Source of the DNA: Ruminococcus flavefaciens AE3010
Lineage (GTDB): Bacteria > Bacillota > Clostridia > Oscillospirales > Ruminococcaceae
Direction of reading: 5' to 3'
Assembly: GCF_000526795.1 (NCBI RefSeq)
Contig: NZ_JAGT01000001.1
Coordinates: forward strand, 829,001 to 893,000
DNA: 64,000 nucleotides
Shown: positions 24,499 to 33,032 of the stretch, in pieces
How the letters are laid out: the number at the start of each line of letters is the position of its first letter
How positions within the stretch are numbered: the stretch's first letter is position 1
Position numbers and translations under genes: made by a program
Notes under the pieces: generated by a model
What the model saw: only the letters and a program-made list of their open reading frames with translations
The model's database searches: none
What the model was told of the DNA's origin: nothing

Positions 24499-25434
24499 TC
24501 AAAGACCAAAATAGATCTTGAATCTTCCAACGAGTTCGTCAGATGTGCTTGATGAGTATCTGTGTACGTTAGCCTTAGGAATGTTTCTGAAAGCATCCTT
24601 GGAGCTTGAACTATTCACTGTACGGTCTGTGCCGATAGAAGTAAGCTTTGAGCAGTTAGCGAAAGCTTCACTCTTGATAGTGATACCCTTTGAGTTAGGA
24701 CCTGCAAAATTTGCAAGTGTGATACCTGAATAAGCGAAAGCTCTGTTTCCGACAGTCATCATTGTTGCAGGTAAATATATCTTGGTAAGGCTCGTGCAGT
24801 TGTAGAAAGCCTCATCACCGACTGTGTTGAGTTTGCTGACAGGCTTACGATCTTTTACAGTATAAGCGATCTCTGTTACAGCAGTATTACGGAATGCGCG
24901 ATCACCGATAGAAGTTAAAGACTCAGGCAGTCTGATAGATCCTGTAAGCTTAGTGCAGCCGTTAAATGCATCATTGCCGATAGTTTTAAGATTTACCGCC
25001 GCATTGAGGTCAACCATTGTGAGAGCAGCGCCCTTGGGTGCAGCTGCACCGTTAGCTAACTTCTGACCGTCCTTACCCTGGAATGCGCTGTTAGCAATAG
25101 CTGTTGTTGCATAGAAAGTACCGTTTACATTGATGCCCTTAGGGAATTTGATACGGGAATCTGCCTTGTCCATTCCTACGATCTTAGCAGTTTTTGCATT
25201 TCTGTCAAACTCATAATCTACGTGACCAAGATTAACTTTAGTCACACCATTGCTCACACCTGTGATGCTTGGAACCCAGTTGTTGTCAAAGCTGTCAAAA
25301 GCATTTACAACATAAGAAGCTGAAGCTGTGATGTTGTTAACGATGGGTGTTGAAGATACGGATGTCAATACAGGTGCTGCACACATGATTGCTGCGCCTG
25401 TAGCTGCAATGATTGCTTTAATTGTTCTTTTCAT
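24499..25434 (-). CDS. Secreted BspA-type leucine-rich repeat protein
   Basis: A 311-residue secreted protein with a signal peptide (about 1-40). From about residue 105 it has LRR_5/BspA-type repeats, for example TTAIANSAFQG, LKTIGNDAFNGCTKLTGSIRLPESLTSIGDRAF, LNTVGDEAFYNCTSLTKIYLPATMMTVGNRAF and ITIKSEAFANCSKLTSIG in pieces. Such repeats usually mediate adhesion to proteins, host or plant surfaces. No dockerin, sortase motif or membrane anchor is visible, so it is probably released or loosely held. It is monocistronic with a leader of about 185 bases. Confidence 0.88.
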   Translation of the reverse strand: MKRTIKAIIAATGAAIMCAAPVLTSVSSTPIVNNITASASYVVNAFDSFDNNWVPSITGVSNGVTKVNLGHVDYEFDRNAKTAKIVGMDKADSRIKFPKGINVNGTFYATTAIANSAFQGKDGQKLANGAAAPKGAALTMVDLNAAVNLKTIGNDAFNGCTKLTGSIRLPESLTSIGDRAFRNTAVTEIAYTVKDRKPVSKLNTVGDEAFYNCTSLTKIYLPATMMTVGNRAFAYSGITLANFAGPNSKGITIKSEAFANCSKLTSIGTDRTVNSSSSKDAFRNIPKANVHRYSSSTSDELVGRFKIYFGL

Positions 25435-25811
25435 AGTAAAAATCTCCTGTTATATCTTTTAAAGTGAAAATAATAGAGTGACTAATAGTACAATAAGCAA
25501 CTGATATACACATTGGGTCCTTTTGTGAATGGATCAGAAACAAGCTTTCCGGAACAGCTTTTCATATTTCTGAAACTTAGTTTAACGTTACTGCATCTAT
25601 GTGATATCGTCGCTCTATGGTATTAATTTTACCACAAAAAATCTGCGCTGTCAATATTTTTTTATTATTTTGTTATTTTAGACCATAATGGTGAAGGGAA
25701 AAATTTTAAAATTTGTTGCATTGAACTGTCACAAAATCATTGTTTGATTTGAGTATATAAAAGGAATAATGCTGCTAAAACACTGCAAAAATAAATATAA
25801 AAAATAAATAT
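25435..25811. promoter_or_regulatory. Leader and promoter region of the LRR gene
   Basis: The minus-strand promoter is TTGACA (25649-25654), 17 bp, TAAAAT (25626-25631) with a TGG extension. The transcribed leader of about 185 bases contains a hairpin (25534-25573; TCAGAAA/TTTCTGA outer arms and AAGCT/AGCTT inner arms). No known riboswitch motif is recognised. Bases 25655-25811 are AT-rich and I see nothing else in them. Confidence 0.6.
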
Positions 25812-25866
25812 AAAAAAAGAGCGATCATCCCATAAGTACAAGTACATATCGGGTGATCGCTCTTTT
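25812..25866 (-). terminator. Terminator of the tRNA-Arg transcript
   Basis: Long arms AAAAAAAGAGCGATCA and TGATCGCTCTTTT with T runs on both strands, about 35 bases after the tRNA 3' end. Confidence 0.85.
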
Positions 25867-25898
25867 AACTTTTCGGCTGTATACAGCCATTTGCGGTA

Positions 25899-25970
25899 TA
25901 CGCCTGACTGGAGTCGAACCAGCGCACACGGCGTCGGAGGCCGATGCTCTATCCACTGAGCTACAGGCGC
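25899..25970 (-). tRNA. tRNA-Arg (anticodon CCG)
   Basis: A complete cloverleaf reads on the minus strand: acceptor GCGCCTG pairs with CAGGCGT, the D arm is GCTC/GAGC, the anticodon loop CTCCGAC gives anticodon CCG (codon CGG), and the T loop is TTCGACT with GCTGG/CCAGT stem. CCA is not encoded. It has its own promoter and terminator. Confidence 0.93.
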
Positions 25971-25990
25971 AAATAGAATAATACTATATT

Positions 25991-26035
25991 ATTATATCAA
26001 AAACTCTTGAAATTTGCAAGCGTTTGTGATATAAT
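25991..26035. promoter_or_regulatory. Overlapping divergent promoters for tRNA-Arg and the YiiX-like gene
   Basis: Minus strand: TTGCAA (26014-26019), 17 bp, TATAAT (25991-25996). Plus strand: TTGAAA (26007-26012), 17 bp, TATAAT (26030-26035). Both have a TGA extension. The two promoters overlap in their -35 regions, so polymerase cannot occupy both at once. Confidence 0.75.
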
Positions 26036-26064
26036 TATAAAAAAATATATTAGGAGGGAACGTT

Positions 26065-26616
26065 TTGGGGAACTATATTTATTTGATAGTTGCGCAAACC
26101 GGTACCAGACCGGCAAGGTTCTTCAAGTTTTTCACTAAAAAGCCTTATAATCACGTTTCTCTTTCAGGCGATATAGACCTTTCCGAAATGTACAGCTTCT
26201 GCCGTACTTACCGACCTTTCCCCCTTCCCGCTACCTTCAACAAGGAAATAGTCGGACAGGGCACACTGGGACAGTACCACAATATACCGTGCGAAATATA
26301 TCGCATCAGCGTCACAGATGAACAAAAGGAAGCATATGACAAGCTGATCCGCCATTTTTCCGAATACCGCAAGGTATACTCATATAATCTGCTGGGGCTC
26401 CTTGCAGTTTATTTCAACATCGAATGGAAACGTGAACGAAGCTTCGTCTGTTCTCAGTTCGTAGCTTATACTATGGATAAAATAGGCATACCTCTGGAAA
26501 AGGCTTTCAGTCTCTACAAGCCCGATGATTTCAGAAGCTTCCCTGGTGCAGATCTCATCTATACTGGTGAGCTCAATACCTTCTACTACACAAGGCAGTC
26601 TCAGCTATATACATAA
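26065..26616 (+). CDS. YiiX/YebB-like permuted papain-fold protein
   Basis: A 183-residue cytoplasmic protein with the layout of permuted NlpC/P60 (YiiX-like) hydrolases. A histidine motif YNHVSLS lies near residue 34 and a cysteine motif FVCSQFVAY near residue 132, the reverse order of classical papain-like enzymes. These enzymes are thiol hydrolases thought to act on lipid, amide or peptide bonds. The substrate is unknown. TTG 26065 was chosen because it follows TAGGAGGG at good spacing. It has its own promoter, and its 3' end overlaps the converging small gene by 16 bp. Confidence 0.78.
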   Translation: MGNYIYLIVAQTGTRPARFFKFFTKKPYNHVSLSGDIDLSEMYSFCRTYRPFPLPATFNKEIVGQGTLGQYHNIPCEIYRISVTDEQKEAYDKLIRHFSEYRKVYSYNLLGLLAVYFNIEWKRERSFVCSQFVAYTMDKIGIPLEKAFSLYKPDDFRSFPGADLIYTGELNTFYYTRQSQLYT

Positions 26617-26904
26617 TATATAATATATGCCGCCGCTCTCAGCTCATCAGGCGAGAAAAGATACGCTCCGCAGTAAGCCTTGCTTTCGGGAGCTATACCC
26701 GATATGCTGAACTGAGCGCTATGGTCGAGGAGCTCCACAGAAGCTCGTCCGCCGCTTATTACAACTCCCGCAGGACGAATATCATCACTGCTGAGTCTGT
26801 TATAGGAATTGGCATAAGAATTTATAAACATCCATGAGCCGCCGCTCAGAAGCAGATACAAAAAAACTGCTTTGAGGGCGGTTTTTTTTATTTTTCCTCA
26901 GCAT
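26601..26904 (-). pseudogene. Small membrane/secreted protein gene with a frameshift in an A8 run
   Basis: A strong ribosome site AAAAGGAG and ATG 26904 begin two bases after the spoIIP stop codon. That frame reads MLRKNKKN and then stops after about 35 codons. The +/-1 frame from 26890 downwards encodes a hydrophobic helix (ALKAVFLYLLLSGGSW) and about 70 well-formed residues ending AAYIIYYVYS at 26601. The switch point is a run of eight A on the coding strand (plus strand T at 26882-26889). With seven A the whole reads as one protein of about 100 residues, MLRKNKKTALKAVFLYLLLS onward. It could be a real mutation, slippage-based expression or an assembly error. The TTG at 26861 lacks a ribosome site and is not a convincing start. 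Function unknown; position suggests a spoIIP partner. Confidence 0.65.
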
Positions 26905-26906
26905 AT

Positions 26907-28070
26907 TTATCTCCTTTTCATGGAATTCAGAAGCTGACCCAGTGACCTGCCAAAAAGCTGTCCCGAGAACTGTACCTGTCCGAGAGTACTTCCGTGAGAG
27001 CCTATCTCTATGAGCAGACTTCCATTGGTCAGATCCTGATTATAGTGCCTGTAGTCAAAGAGTATGGGACGCGTCAGCCCCTCATGGTCGGACTCCAGCT
27101 TGCTTTGCAGAGCGCAGGCAAAGTGAAAGTTCTCCATATAATTTGGCATACCGAGAGTACCGTCGTCACAGCCCGATATTATCATTATCTGAGCCGCTTC
27201 CCTGCCGTCCACATCAATAAAAGGCTGATAAGCCGTCCCGTCAGCGCCTATGGCGTCCCTGTGTATATCAAGTACGACCTTGATGCTTGGATACTTCTCC
27301 AGTATAGGCGTGATAGTATCGCGGCTTCTTGCGTATGAGCCGTTATACGAGGGATAGTCGTGTATCTCTCCGGTATGGATAACGCCTATGCCCTGGGCTT
27401 CAAGCTCCGCCTGTATGGCGTCCCCTACCATGACAACATTTTTTGTTGGATCGGTGGTCCTGTAATTGAACGCAGTATCGTAATTGTCACGTACAAATGG
27501 CTCAAAGCTCTCCGTGGTATGAGTATGATATATGAGCACCAGAGGCTCGTCGGTATCCTTTACGGTGAAGTTCGGCAGGAAGCCGCTTTCACGGATAAGG
27601 GTCTCGTTGGGGATATCGGTCTTGTTGTTTACCTGTCCGCCGCCCTCAAGGTCAAAGAATGAACTGCCGCTGTATTCCCCGTAGGTGGTCCGTATTATCT
27701 CGCCGTCAGAGCCCCAGCTCTTTGGATATGGCTTTGCTCCTGCGTCGTCGGCACGCATATCCCTTGGGTCAGCCAGCCGCAGGTACTCCTGATTCTCGGG
27801 TCTCTCGTCACACACTCCGTAGCCCTCTGACAGCGTCATCTTCCCTTCAAGGAGCTCATCTTCACGGACGATACGGCTTATTGTCTCACTGTCAGTATTA
27901 TGGGGAGCTGCCGCTTTTTCGGAATGGCTGACGGTAAGGTCATCTGCCGAAAACAGACTGTCCCTGATGCCGAAAGCTCCGTGGACTGCTGCCGCAGCTG
28001 CAACGGGCAGCATCACCGCCGCTATACACCTTACAGTTGTCTTTGATCTTCTGCGCTTATGACGTTTCAT
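26907..28070 (-). CDS. spoIIP: Stage II sporulation protein P (SpoIIP)
   Basis: A 387-residue protein with one N-terminal membrane helix after a basic start (MKRHKRRRSK). The SpoIIP amidase/endopeptidase domain covers about 160-385: LIYHTHTTESFEPF (zinc His), SIKVVLDIHRDAIG (second His) and SLLIEIGSHGST (Glu). In Bacillus SpoIIP works with SpoIID and SpoIIM to strip peptidoglycan during engulfment of the forespore. The ATG follows AGGTGAGT. It is divergent from a polysaccharide deacetylase gene and is followed by the small frameshifted gene. Its presence argues that this Ruminococcus keeps at least part of the sporulation set, though sporulation itself cannot be judged here. Confidence 0.92.
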   Translation of the reverse strand: MKRHKRRRSKTTVRCIAAVMLPVAAAAAVHGAFGIRDSLFSADDLTVSHSEKAAAPHNTDSETISRIVREDELLEGKMTLSEGYGVCDERPENQEYLRLADPRDMRADDAGAKPYPKSWGSDGEIIRTTYGEYSGSSFFDLEGGGQVNNKTDIPNETLIRESGFLPNFTVKDTDEPLVLIYHTHTTESFEPFVRDNYDTAFNYRTTDPTKNVVMVGDAIQAELEAQGIGVIHTGEIHDYPSYNGSYARSRDTITPILEKYPSIKVVLDIHRDAIGADGTAYQPFIDVDGREAAQIMIISGCDDGTLGMPNYMENFHFACALQSKLESDHEGLTRPILFDYRHYNQDLTNGSLLIEIGSHGSTLGQVQFSGQLFGRSLGQLLNSMKRR

Positions 28071-28187
28071 ACACTCACCTCACTTTTTCATCTGAGATAA
28101 GTATATTCCATGATCTGCCTCGGTATGTCCGCAGAATACCGTCATTTTTCGCTGTTATTCCGCATATTATGCAGTGAGGTGATATTC

Positions 28188-29066
28188 ATGTACAGATGTC
28201 TGCGGCTGGGAAAGCTGCTGAGGCGGCTGCTGGAAGCAGGATTTCTCATAGGATTTTTTGTCATCGGCTCTGAGCTTTCACAGGCAGCTGCCGAAAAAAG
28301 CCGCGAAGCTCCCGTACCCCTGCCTGTGATAATGTACCACAGCGTATGCGAAAAAGAGCCTGCGGATTATATAGTTTCACCCTCACAGCTTGACGCAGAC
28401 CTTGACTGGCTGTCAGCCCGCGGATTCACTGCCGTCAGCGCACAGCAGCTCATAGACTACACCTGCGGCAAAGGCAGACTGCCGAAAAAGCCTGTACTCA
28501 TAACCTTTGATGACGGCTTCTACAATAATCTTTCCCTTGCTCTGCCTATACTCGAAAAGCACGATATGTGCGCCGTCGTATCTATTGTTGGCAGGTACAC
28601 CGACGATTATGCATCCGCCGACCCTCATGCGGACTGCTACTCATATCTCACATGGTCTGATATTTCTGAGCTTGCCGCATCGGGACGAGTGGAGATAGGC
28701 AGCCATACCTACGATATGCACTCACGCAATGGCAGCAGGCAGGGCTGTGCAAAGCTCCCCGAGGAGACTGCCGAGGAATATGCTTTTCTGCTCCGAATTG
28801 ATATCGGTCTGCTGCGAACCGAGCTCCATGAGAACTGCGGCATTGTACCTGCAGTGTTCGCCTACCCCTTCGGAGCTCTCAGCAAAGAAAGCCTTCCCGT
28901 GCTGCGTGACAGCGGCATACTCATGACCCTCACCTGCCGTGAGGGCATGAACACCATTACACGCGATCCTGACTGCCTTTACGGCATATTCCGCTATAAC
29001 AGAAGCGGTCTTCTCTCCACAGAGGAATACATGGAACGCATAACAAAAGAACTCCCCGAAGCTTAA
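28188..29066 (+). CDS. Polysaccharide deacetylase (NodB family)
   Basis: A 292-residue protein with an N-terminal membrane helix or signal sequence (about 12-35) and a NodB domain. Catalytic features are LITFDDGFYNN (metal Asp pair, about 106-116), GSHTYDMHS (metal His, H-x3-H, about 169-177) and FAYPFGAL. CE4 enzymes remove N- or O-acetyl groups from peptidoglycan, chitin or xylan. With a single membrane anchor and no dockerin or CBM, a cell-wall role is more likely than a fibre role. ATG 28188 follows GAGGTGAT; an upstream in-frame ATG lacks a ribosome site. It is divergent from spoIIP, which resembles sporulation-linked deacetylases. Confidence 0.88.
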   Translation: MYRCLRLGKLLRRLLEAGFLIGFFVIGSELSQAAAEKSREAPVPLPVIMYHSVCEKEPADYIVSPSQLDADLDWLSARGFTAVSAQQLIDYTCGKGRLPKKPVLITFDDGFYNNLSLALPILEKHDMCAVVSIVGRYTDDYASADPHADCYSYLTWSDISELAASGRVEIGSHTYDMHSRNGSRQGCAKLPEETAEEYAFLLRIDIGLLRTELHENCGIVPAVFAYPFGALSKESLPVLRDSGILMTLTCREGMNTITRDPDCLYGIFRYNRSGLLSTEEYMERITKELPEA

Positions 29067-29077
29067 ACCTCGGGGAG
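29044..29077 (-). terminator. Terminator of the ten-gene operon, inside the deacetylase 3' end
   Basis: CTCCCCGA / TCGGGGAG stem (29052-29077) followed on the minus strand by TTCTTTTG. The stem includes the last codons and stop of the converging deacetylase gene. Confidence 0.75.
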
Positions 29078-29087
29078 ATGATGGTCG

Positions 29088-29708
29088 TTATGTCAATACG
29101 GGTCTGAATACAAATGCAGCATCGCTTGTATTGTCCGATGTCTTTTTTGAAGATGTATCTGCGGAGCTTCTGCCGCCGCCTGCCGAATTCAATCCTGACT
29201 TATAGCTTTCAATGAACTTGTCAAAGAAATCGTCAAATGAGTCATAACCGTCTTTTTTCCAGTACTTGTCATATTTTGGATCGCGATACTTCTCATATCT
29301 TTCGGGGATCGTTCCGTCTCTGTCGTAGTCCTCGACTATCTGCTGCTGATTCTCAATAAAGTACATATAGTCAGGCATTACCTTATAAATGATGAAGCCG
29401 TAGTATGCAAAGAGAATTCCTGCAAGTACGGAAAGAACGATGCCTGTAATGGCAAAGCCCTTGCCCTTTCTTTTCTGAACGAGAGAAATTATTGAGAAGA
29501 TCAGACACAGAGGTACTGTGACGATACTGAGGCAGGTACAGCATGGTATGATATTCACAAGTGCAAGCACAAAAGAAGCAATAGCAAATCCGGGACCCCT
29601 GCGCTCGTCGTGGGGCATGTCGTAATTGCTGTCATAGCCGCCGTACTGATCATTGCTCTGATAACCGCCGTAATTGTTGTTATTATAGTTGTTATAGTTA
29701 TTGTCCAT
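29088..29708 (-). CDS. DUF4190 membrane protein
   Basis: A 206-residue protein. The first about 35 residues are rich in Asn, Tyr, Gly and Asp (NNYNNYNNNNYGGYQ). Two long hydrophobic segments (about 42-75 and 83-112) carry the DUF4190 pattern AIASFVLALVNII and GKGFAITGIVLSVLAGIL. The C-terminal half is charged and soluble, with DDFFDKF and a Ser/Thr-rich tail. The function of DUF4190 is unknown. It follows the metA-like gene by 14 bp and is the last gene of a long operon. Confidence 0.82.
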   Translation of the reverse strand: MDNNYNNYNNNNYGGYQSNDQYGGYDSNYDMPHDERRGPGFAIASFVLALVNIIPCCTCLSIVTVPLCLIFSIISLVQKRKGKGFAITGIVLSVLAGILFAYYGFIIYKVMPDYMYFIENQQQIVEDYDRDGTIPERYEKYRDPKYDKYWKKDGYDSFDDFFDKFIESYKSGLNSAGGGRSSADTSSKKTSDNTSDAAFVFRPVLT

Positions 29709-29722
29709 TTTGTATATCTCCT

Positions 29723-30670
29723 TTAAAGACTTGTTTCCCAGTTCCAGTTGCGAACCTCAAGCTCGTCAAGATTATAAGGTGTCTTCTGGTAAACGCAATA
29801 GTTGAGCCAGTTTGAAAACATAAGATTTGCTGTGCATCTCCATGAGAATACAGGCATATTATTCGGGTCGTCATTGGGGAAATAATTGTAGGGTATCTGT
29901 ATATCCAGCCCCTTTTCAACGTCTCGTCTGTACTCATTGGCAATAGTGTCCCTGTCGTATTCGGAATGGCCTGTGATAAAGTACTGTCTGCCGTTCTTGT
30001 TTGCAACGATGTGGACGCCTGCTATATCCGATGAGGTAAGCACTTCAAGCTGAGGGATACGCTCTATATCCTCTCTGCGCACCTCGGTATGACGCGAATG
30101 TGGCACATAGAATACATCGTCAAAGCCTCTGAGCAGCTGACAGTTGCTGACCTCAGCCCTGTGTGGGAATATGCCGAACATCTTATGCTCAAGGGTATAT
30201 TTGGGTATACCGTAGTGATAGTAAAGTCCTGCCTGAGCTCCCCAGCATATATATAAGGTGGAAAAAACATGAGTCTTAGACCACTCCATGATATTGGTTA
30301 TTTCCTTCCAGTAGTCCACCTGCTCGAAATCAAGGAGCTCCACGGGAGCACCTGTGATTATCATTCCGTCATAGCGGTTGTCACTTATCTCGTCAAAGGT
30401 CTTGTAAAAAGCCCCAAGATGATGACTTGATGTGTTTCTTGAAACGTGAGAAGCCATTTGAAGCAGCTCCACATCGACCTGTAACGGCGTATTACTCAGC
30501 AGTCTCATGAGCTGGCTCTCAGTTTCTATCTTTTTAGGCATTATATTGAGTATAACGACTTTAAGCGGACGGATATCCTGATGCTCCGCCCTTTCCTTGG
30601 ACATTACGAAAATATTTTCTTCTCCAAGAGTCTTGAATGCTGGTAGCTCGGACGGTATCCTTATCGGCAC
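29723..30670 (-). CDS. metA: MetA-type homoserine O-acyltransferase, probably acetyl-CoA specific
   Basis: A 315-residue cytoplasmic enzyme of the MetA family. The nucleophile is Cys142 in [10 protein letters not shown] and the His/Glu pair is in [10 protein letters not shown]. Residue 111, counted directly, is Glu ([11 protein letters not shown]). In characterised MetA proteins Glu at this position goes with acetyl-CoA use and Gly with succinyl-CoA use, so homoserine O-acetyltransferase activity is predicted. The product O-acetylhomoserine feeds methionine synthesis. There is no room for a SAM riboswitch in the 15-bp gap to the gene upstream, so it seems to rely on the operon promoter. Placement at the end of a condensin/cell-wall operon is unusual. 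Confidence 0.92.
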   Translation of the reverse strand: MPIRIPSELPAFKTLGEENIFVMSKERAEHQDIRPLKVVILNIMPKKIETESQLMRLLSNTPLQVDVELLQMASHVSRNTSSHHLGAFYKTFDEISDNRYDGMIITGAPVELLDFEQVDYWKEITNIMEWSKTHVFSTLYICWGAQAGLYYHYGIPKYTLEHKMFGIFPHRAEVSNCQLLRGFDDVFYVPHSRHTEVRREDIERIPQLEVLTSSDIAGVHIVANKNGRQYFITGHSEYDRDTIANEYRRDVEKGLDIQIPYNYFPNDDPNNMPVFSWRCTANLMFSNWLNYCVYQKTPYNLDELEVRNWNWETSL

Positions 30671-30685
30671 TCAAAATCCTTCCTT

Positions 30686-31072
30686 TCATACATTATCTTT
30701 CTTATTCTTACAGCTCTGGCAGCCGTTCATAAAGCTTTCAAGGCCGCCGCACTGTCTGCTGTCTCCGCTTATGAAGCGCAGCTTTTTCAGCGGTTCAAAT
30801 TTACTGTCGTCGGAGAGCTCGAAAAGCATATGCTTTATGCCTTTCAGGACGCTTTTCAGCATGACAGAGCGCACCATTCCGTCGCAGAGCATAAGATCCC
30901 CGCCGTCGTCATAGTCATATACAACAGTCTTTTCAGTTCCGTAGGAATAGGCGATGAAGCCTATGACCTCTCCCCTGTCCAGCGCCTCGGTGATGTGGAG
31001 CTCTGCGTTCCCTGCACGCTCCGCAAGCTTCTCATAGCCTACAGTATCGAACCGTTCCTGTATCTCCAGCAT
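30686..31072 (-). CDS. Small conserved-looking protein, function unknown (GNAT-like remnant?)
   Basis: A 128-residue protein I do not recognise with confidence. The first part (DRGEVIGFIAYSYGTEKTV, then YDYDDGGDLMLCDGMVRSVM) resembles a shortened N-acetyltransferase core but lacks a clear acetyl-CoA loop (Q/RxxGxG/A). The C terminus is Cys-rich (CGGLESFMNGCQSCKNKK), which could bind metal. It sits between rluB-like (1-bp gap) and metA-like (15-bp gap) in the operon and is translated from a normal frame. Confidence 0.6.
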   Translation of the reverse strand: MLEIQERFDTVGYEKLAERAGNAELHITEALDRGEVIGFIAYSYGTEKTVVYDYDDGGDLMLCDGMVRSVMLKSVLKGIKHMLFELSDDSKFEPLKKLRFISGDSRQCGGLESFMNGCQSCKNKKDNV

Positions 31073-31073
31073 A

Positions 31074-31805
31074 TTACTTCTCCTTGCCGATAGCGTTGCG
31101 GATAGCGCGAAGCTCCTCGGCAGTCAGGTCGCGGTAGGAGCCGGGCTTCAGCATGCCAAGCTTCAGCGGACCTATGCTGATACGGCGAAGTCTTGCAACT
31201 TCAAGTCCGACAGCCTCGCACATCTTGCGTATCTGGCGGTTCCTGCCCTCTTTGATTGTAATAAGCAGAACTACCCTGCCCTCAGCCTTGTCCTTGACAA
31301 CTACCGTGGCAGGAAGAGTTTTCCTGCCGTCTATTTCCACGCCCTCGGACAGCTTTACCAGCTGTTCGTCGTTGATATCGGGACGCACCGTAACGCGGTA
31401 GGTCTTGGAAATATGGCGGCTGGGGTGCATTATGCTGTTGGCAAATTCACCGTCGTTTGTAAAGAGAAGAAGTCCCTCAGAGTTCCTGTCAAGGCGGCCT
31501 ACGGGATATACTCTCTCCTCAACATCGGTGAGCAGATCCATGACGCAGCGCCTTTCCAGCTCGTCGGAAACCGTTGTAACATAGCCGCGGGGCTTGTTCA
31601 TCATAAGGTATACGAAGCTCCTCTTGCGGGGCATGGCGATACGCTCACCGTCAATGGTGATGAGGTCCTTGAAGCCGCACTTATCGCCCAGCTTCACGGG
31701 GTGACCGTTGAGCTTTACTCTGCCCTGCGTTATGAGCTCCTCAGCCTTTCTGCGGGAGCAAACTCCGCAGTCGGCTATCATTTTCTGAATTCTTATTTTT
31801 TCCAC
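31074..31805 (-). CDS. rluB: RsuA/RluB family pseudouridine synthase
   Basis: A 243-residue enzyme. An S4 RNA-binding domain comes first (IRIQKMIADCGVCSRRKAEE...GRVKLNG, about 4-60), then the catalytic domain with VYPVGRLDRNSEGLLLFTNDGE, in which the Asp of GRLD is the nucleophile. RluB modifies U2605-type sites in 23S rRNA. The start is GTG 31805 behind AAGGAT; an in-frame TTG 12 codons earlier lies inside the preceding gene. In Firmicutes this gene commonly follows scpA-scpB, as here. The choice of rluB over rsuA rests on that context. Confidence 0.88.
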   Translation of the reverse strand: MEKIRIQKMIADCGVCSRRKAEELITQGRVKLNGHPVKLGDKCGFKDLITIDGERIAMPRKRSFVYLMMNKPRGYVTTVSDELERRCVMDLLTDVEERVYPVGRLDRNSEGLLLFTNDGEFANSIMHPSRHISKTYRVTVRPDINDEQLVKLSEGVEIDGRKTLPATVVVKDKAEGRVVLLITIKEGRNRQIRKMCEAVGLEVARLRRISIGPLKLGMLKPGSYRDLTAEELRAIRNAIGKEK

Positions 31806-31818
31806 TATTATCCTATCC

Positions 31819-32973
31819 TTAACGGGAGAATGATCTCCCAAGAGTTTCTTTTATTCTGGCGAGCAGACCTTTTTCGCTGCTCTCGGACCTTATGTTTTTA
31901 TATGCAATATCCTCGGCTGCATAAAGTGGAACTGTCTCCACTTCTCCCCCAAGATAGCTTATGCGAAGCTTTCCTGCTTCCTCACCTGACTTTATGGGAG
32001 CATACAGGAACGGCTGTCCTATGACTGTGAACTCAAAGTCGTTCACAACTCCTGCCGCCGTTGTCACGGAAACTGTACTCTCTTTCGGAGCAAGCCGAAT
32101 CTTCTCTGAACTGCCGCCCACTATATCCGCGGTAATATCCGCAGGCAGGGGCACTTCCATGAGCCTTGCTGTCTGAAAGCCATAGTCGTACAAAGCCATG
32201 TGGTCGTTCCAGTCATTGCGGTCATTGAGGGTCACGCAGATAAGGTCCTTGCCGTCACGCTCACAAGCGGACACGAGACACCGCCCCGCTTCGTCGGTAA
32301 AGCCTGTTTTTACACCGTAAACTCCGTCGTACATGGTCAGCAGCTTATTTGTATTTTTCAGCCACCGCTCATATGGCGGAGCGCCGAACCTGAGCTTTAT
32401 GCTTGATTTTGAGCATATATCGCGGAATATATCGTTTTTCAGCGCTTCACGGGCAAGGAGAGCCATGTCCGCAGCCGATGAGCCGTGTCCCTCACCCTCA
32501 AGTCCCGAGGGCGTGACGAAATAGGTCTTGGAGAGTCCCATTTCACGGGCGCGGTCGTTCATAAGCTCCGCGAATTTCTCGATACTGCCCGATATCTTAA
32601 CAGCCGCCGCATTTGCAGCGTCGTTTCCCGACGGAAGCAGCATACCGCAGCACAGGGCGTACTTGGTGACGATATCTCCCTCTCGAAGTCCCATGGATGA
32701 GCCCTCCACCTTTATGGCTTCGCTGTCCACGGTGAATTCGTCGTAAAGTCCGCCGCTTTCAAGGCACAGGAGAGTTGTCATTATCTTGGTGGTGCTTGCC
32801 ATTGGCAGCTTTTCAGCTGCATTATGAGCGTAGATGACCTCTCCCGTATCAGCAGAGATGACCACCGCCGCCTTTGCTGAAATTTCGGGCGGTTCAGCTC
32901 CAAAGGCAGTCAGACCGCCAAGAGCTCCCCACACTATGATGAATGACGAAAATACTGCAACAAGACCTTTCAC
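31819..32973 (-). CDS. D-alanyl-D-alanine carboxypeptidase (DacF/PBP5 family)
   Basis: A 384-residue secreted penicillin-binding protein. The three active-site motifs are STTK (Ser nucleophile, in LPMASTTKIM), SGN (LLPSGNDAANA) and KTG (YGVKTGFTDEAG). A signal peptide (about 1-24) precedes the catalytic domain, a C-terminal beta domain follows, and a short basic amphipathic tail (LLARIKETLGRSFSR) likely touches the membrane. It trims the terminal D-Ala of peptidoglycan stem peptides. GTG 32973 lies seven bases after GGAGGT and gives a better start than the upstream TTG. Next to gerW and scp genes it resembles the dacF/dacB position in spore formers. Confidence 0.9.
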   Translation of the reverse strand: MKGLVAVFSSFIIVWGALGGLTAFGAEPPEISAKAAVVISADTGEVIYAHNAAEKLPMASTTKIMTTLLCLESGGLYDEFTVDSEAIKVEGSSMGLREGDIVTKYALCCGMLLPSGNDAANAAAVKISGSIEKFAELMNDRAREMGLSKTYFVTPSGLEGEGHGSSAADMALLAREALKNDIFRDICSKSSIKLRFGAPPYERWLKNTNKLLTMYDGVYGVKTGFTDEAGRCLVSACERDGKDLICVTLNDRNDWNDHMALYDYGFQTARLMEVPLPADITADIVGGSSEKIRLAPKESTVSVTTAAGVVNDFEFTVIGQPFLYAPIKSGEEAGKLRISYLGGEVETVPLYAAEDIAYKNIRSESSEKGLLARIKETLGRSFSR

Positions 32974-33032
32974 AGGCACACCTCCGCACAAAAGCTATGC
33001 TAAAGGATATGCCGAAATATCAGGTTTTATTC

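Noticed and set aside
26601..26861. A normal 86-residue gene starting at TTG 26861
   Set aside because: TTG 26861 has no ribosome site and lies in the middle of the hydrophobic helix; the real start signal is at 26904 in another frame.
30671..30685. SAM riboswitch or T-box before metA
   Set aside because: Only 15 bases separate metA from the gene upstream, so there is no room.
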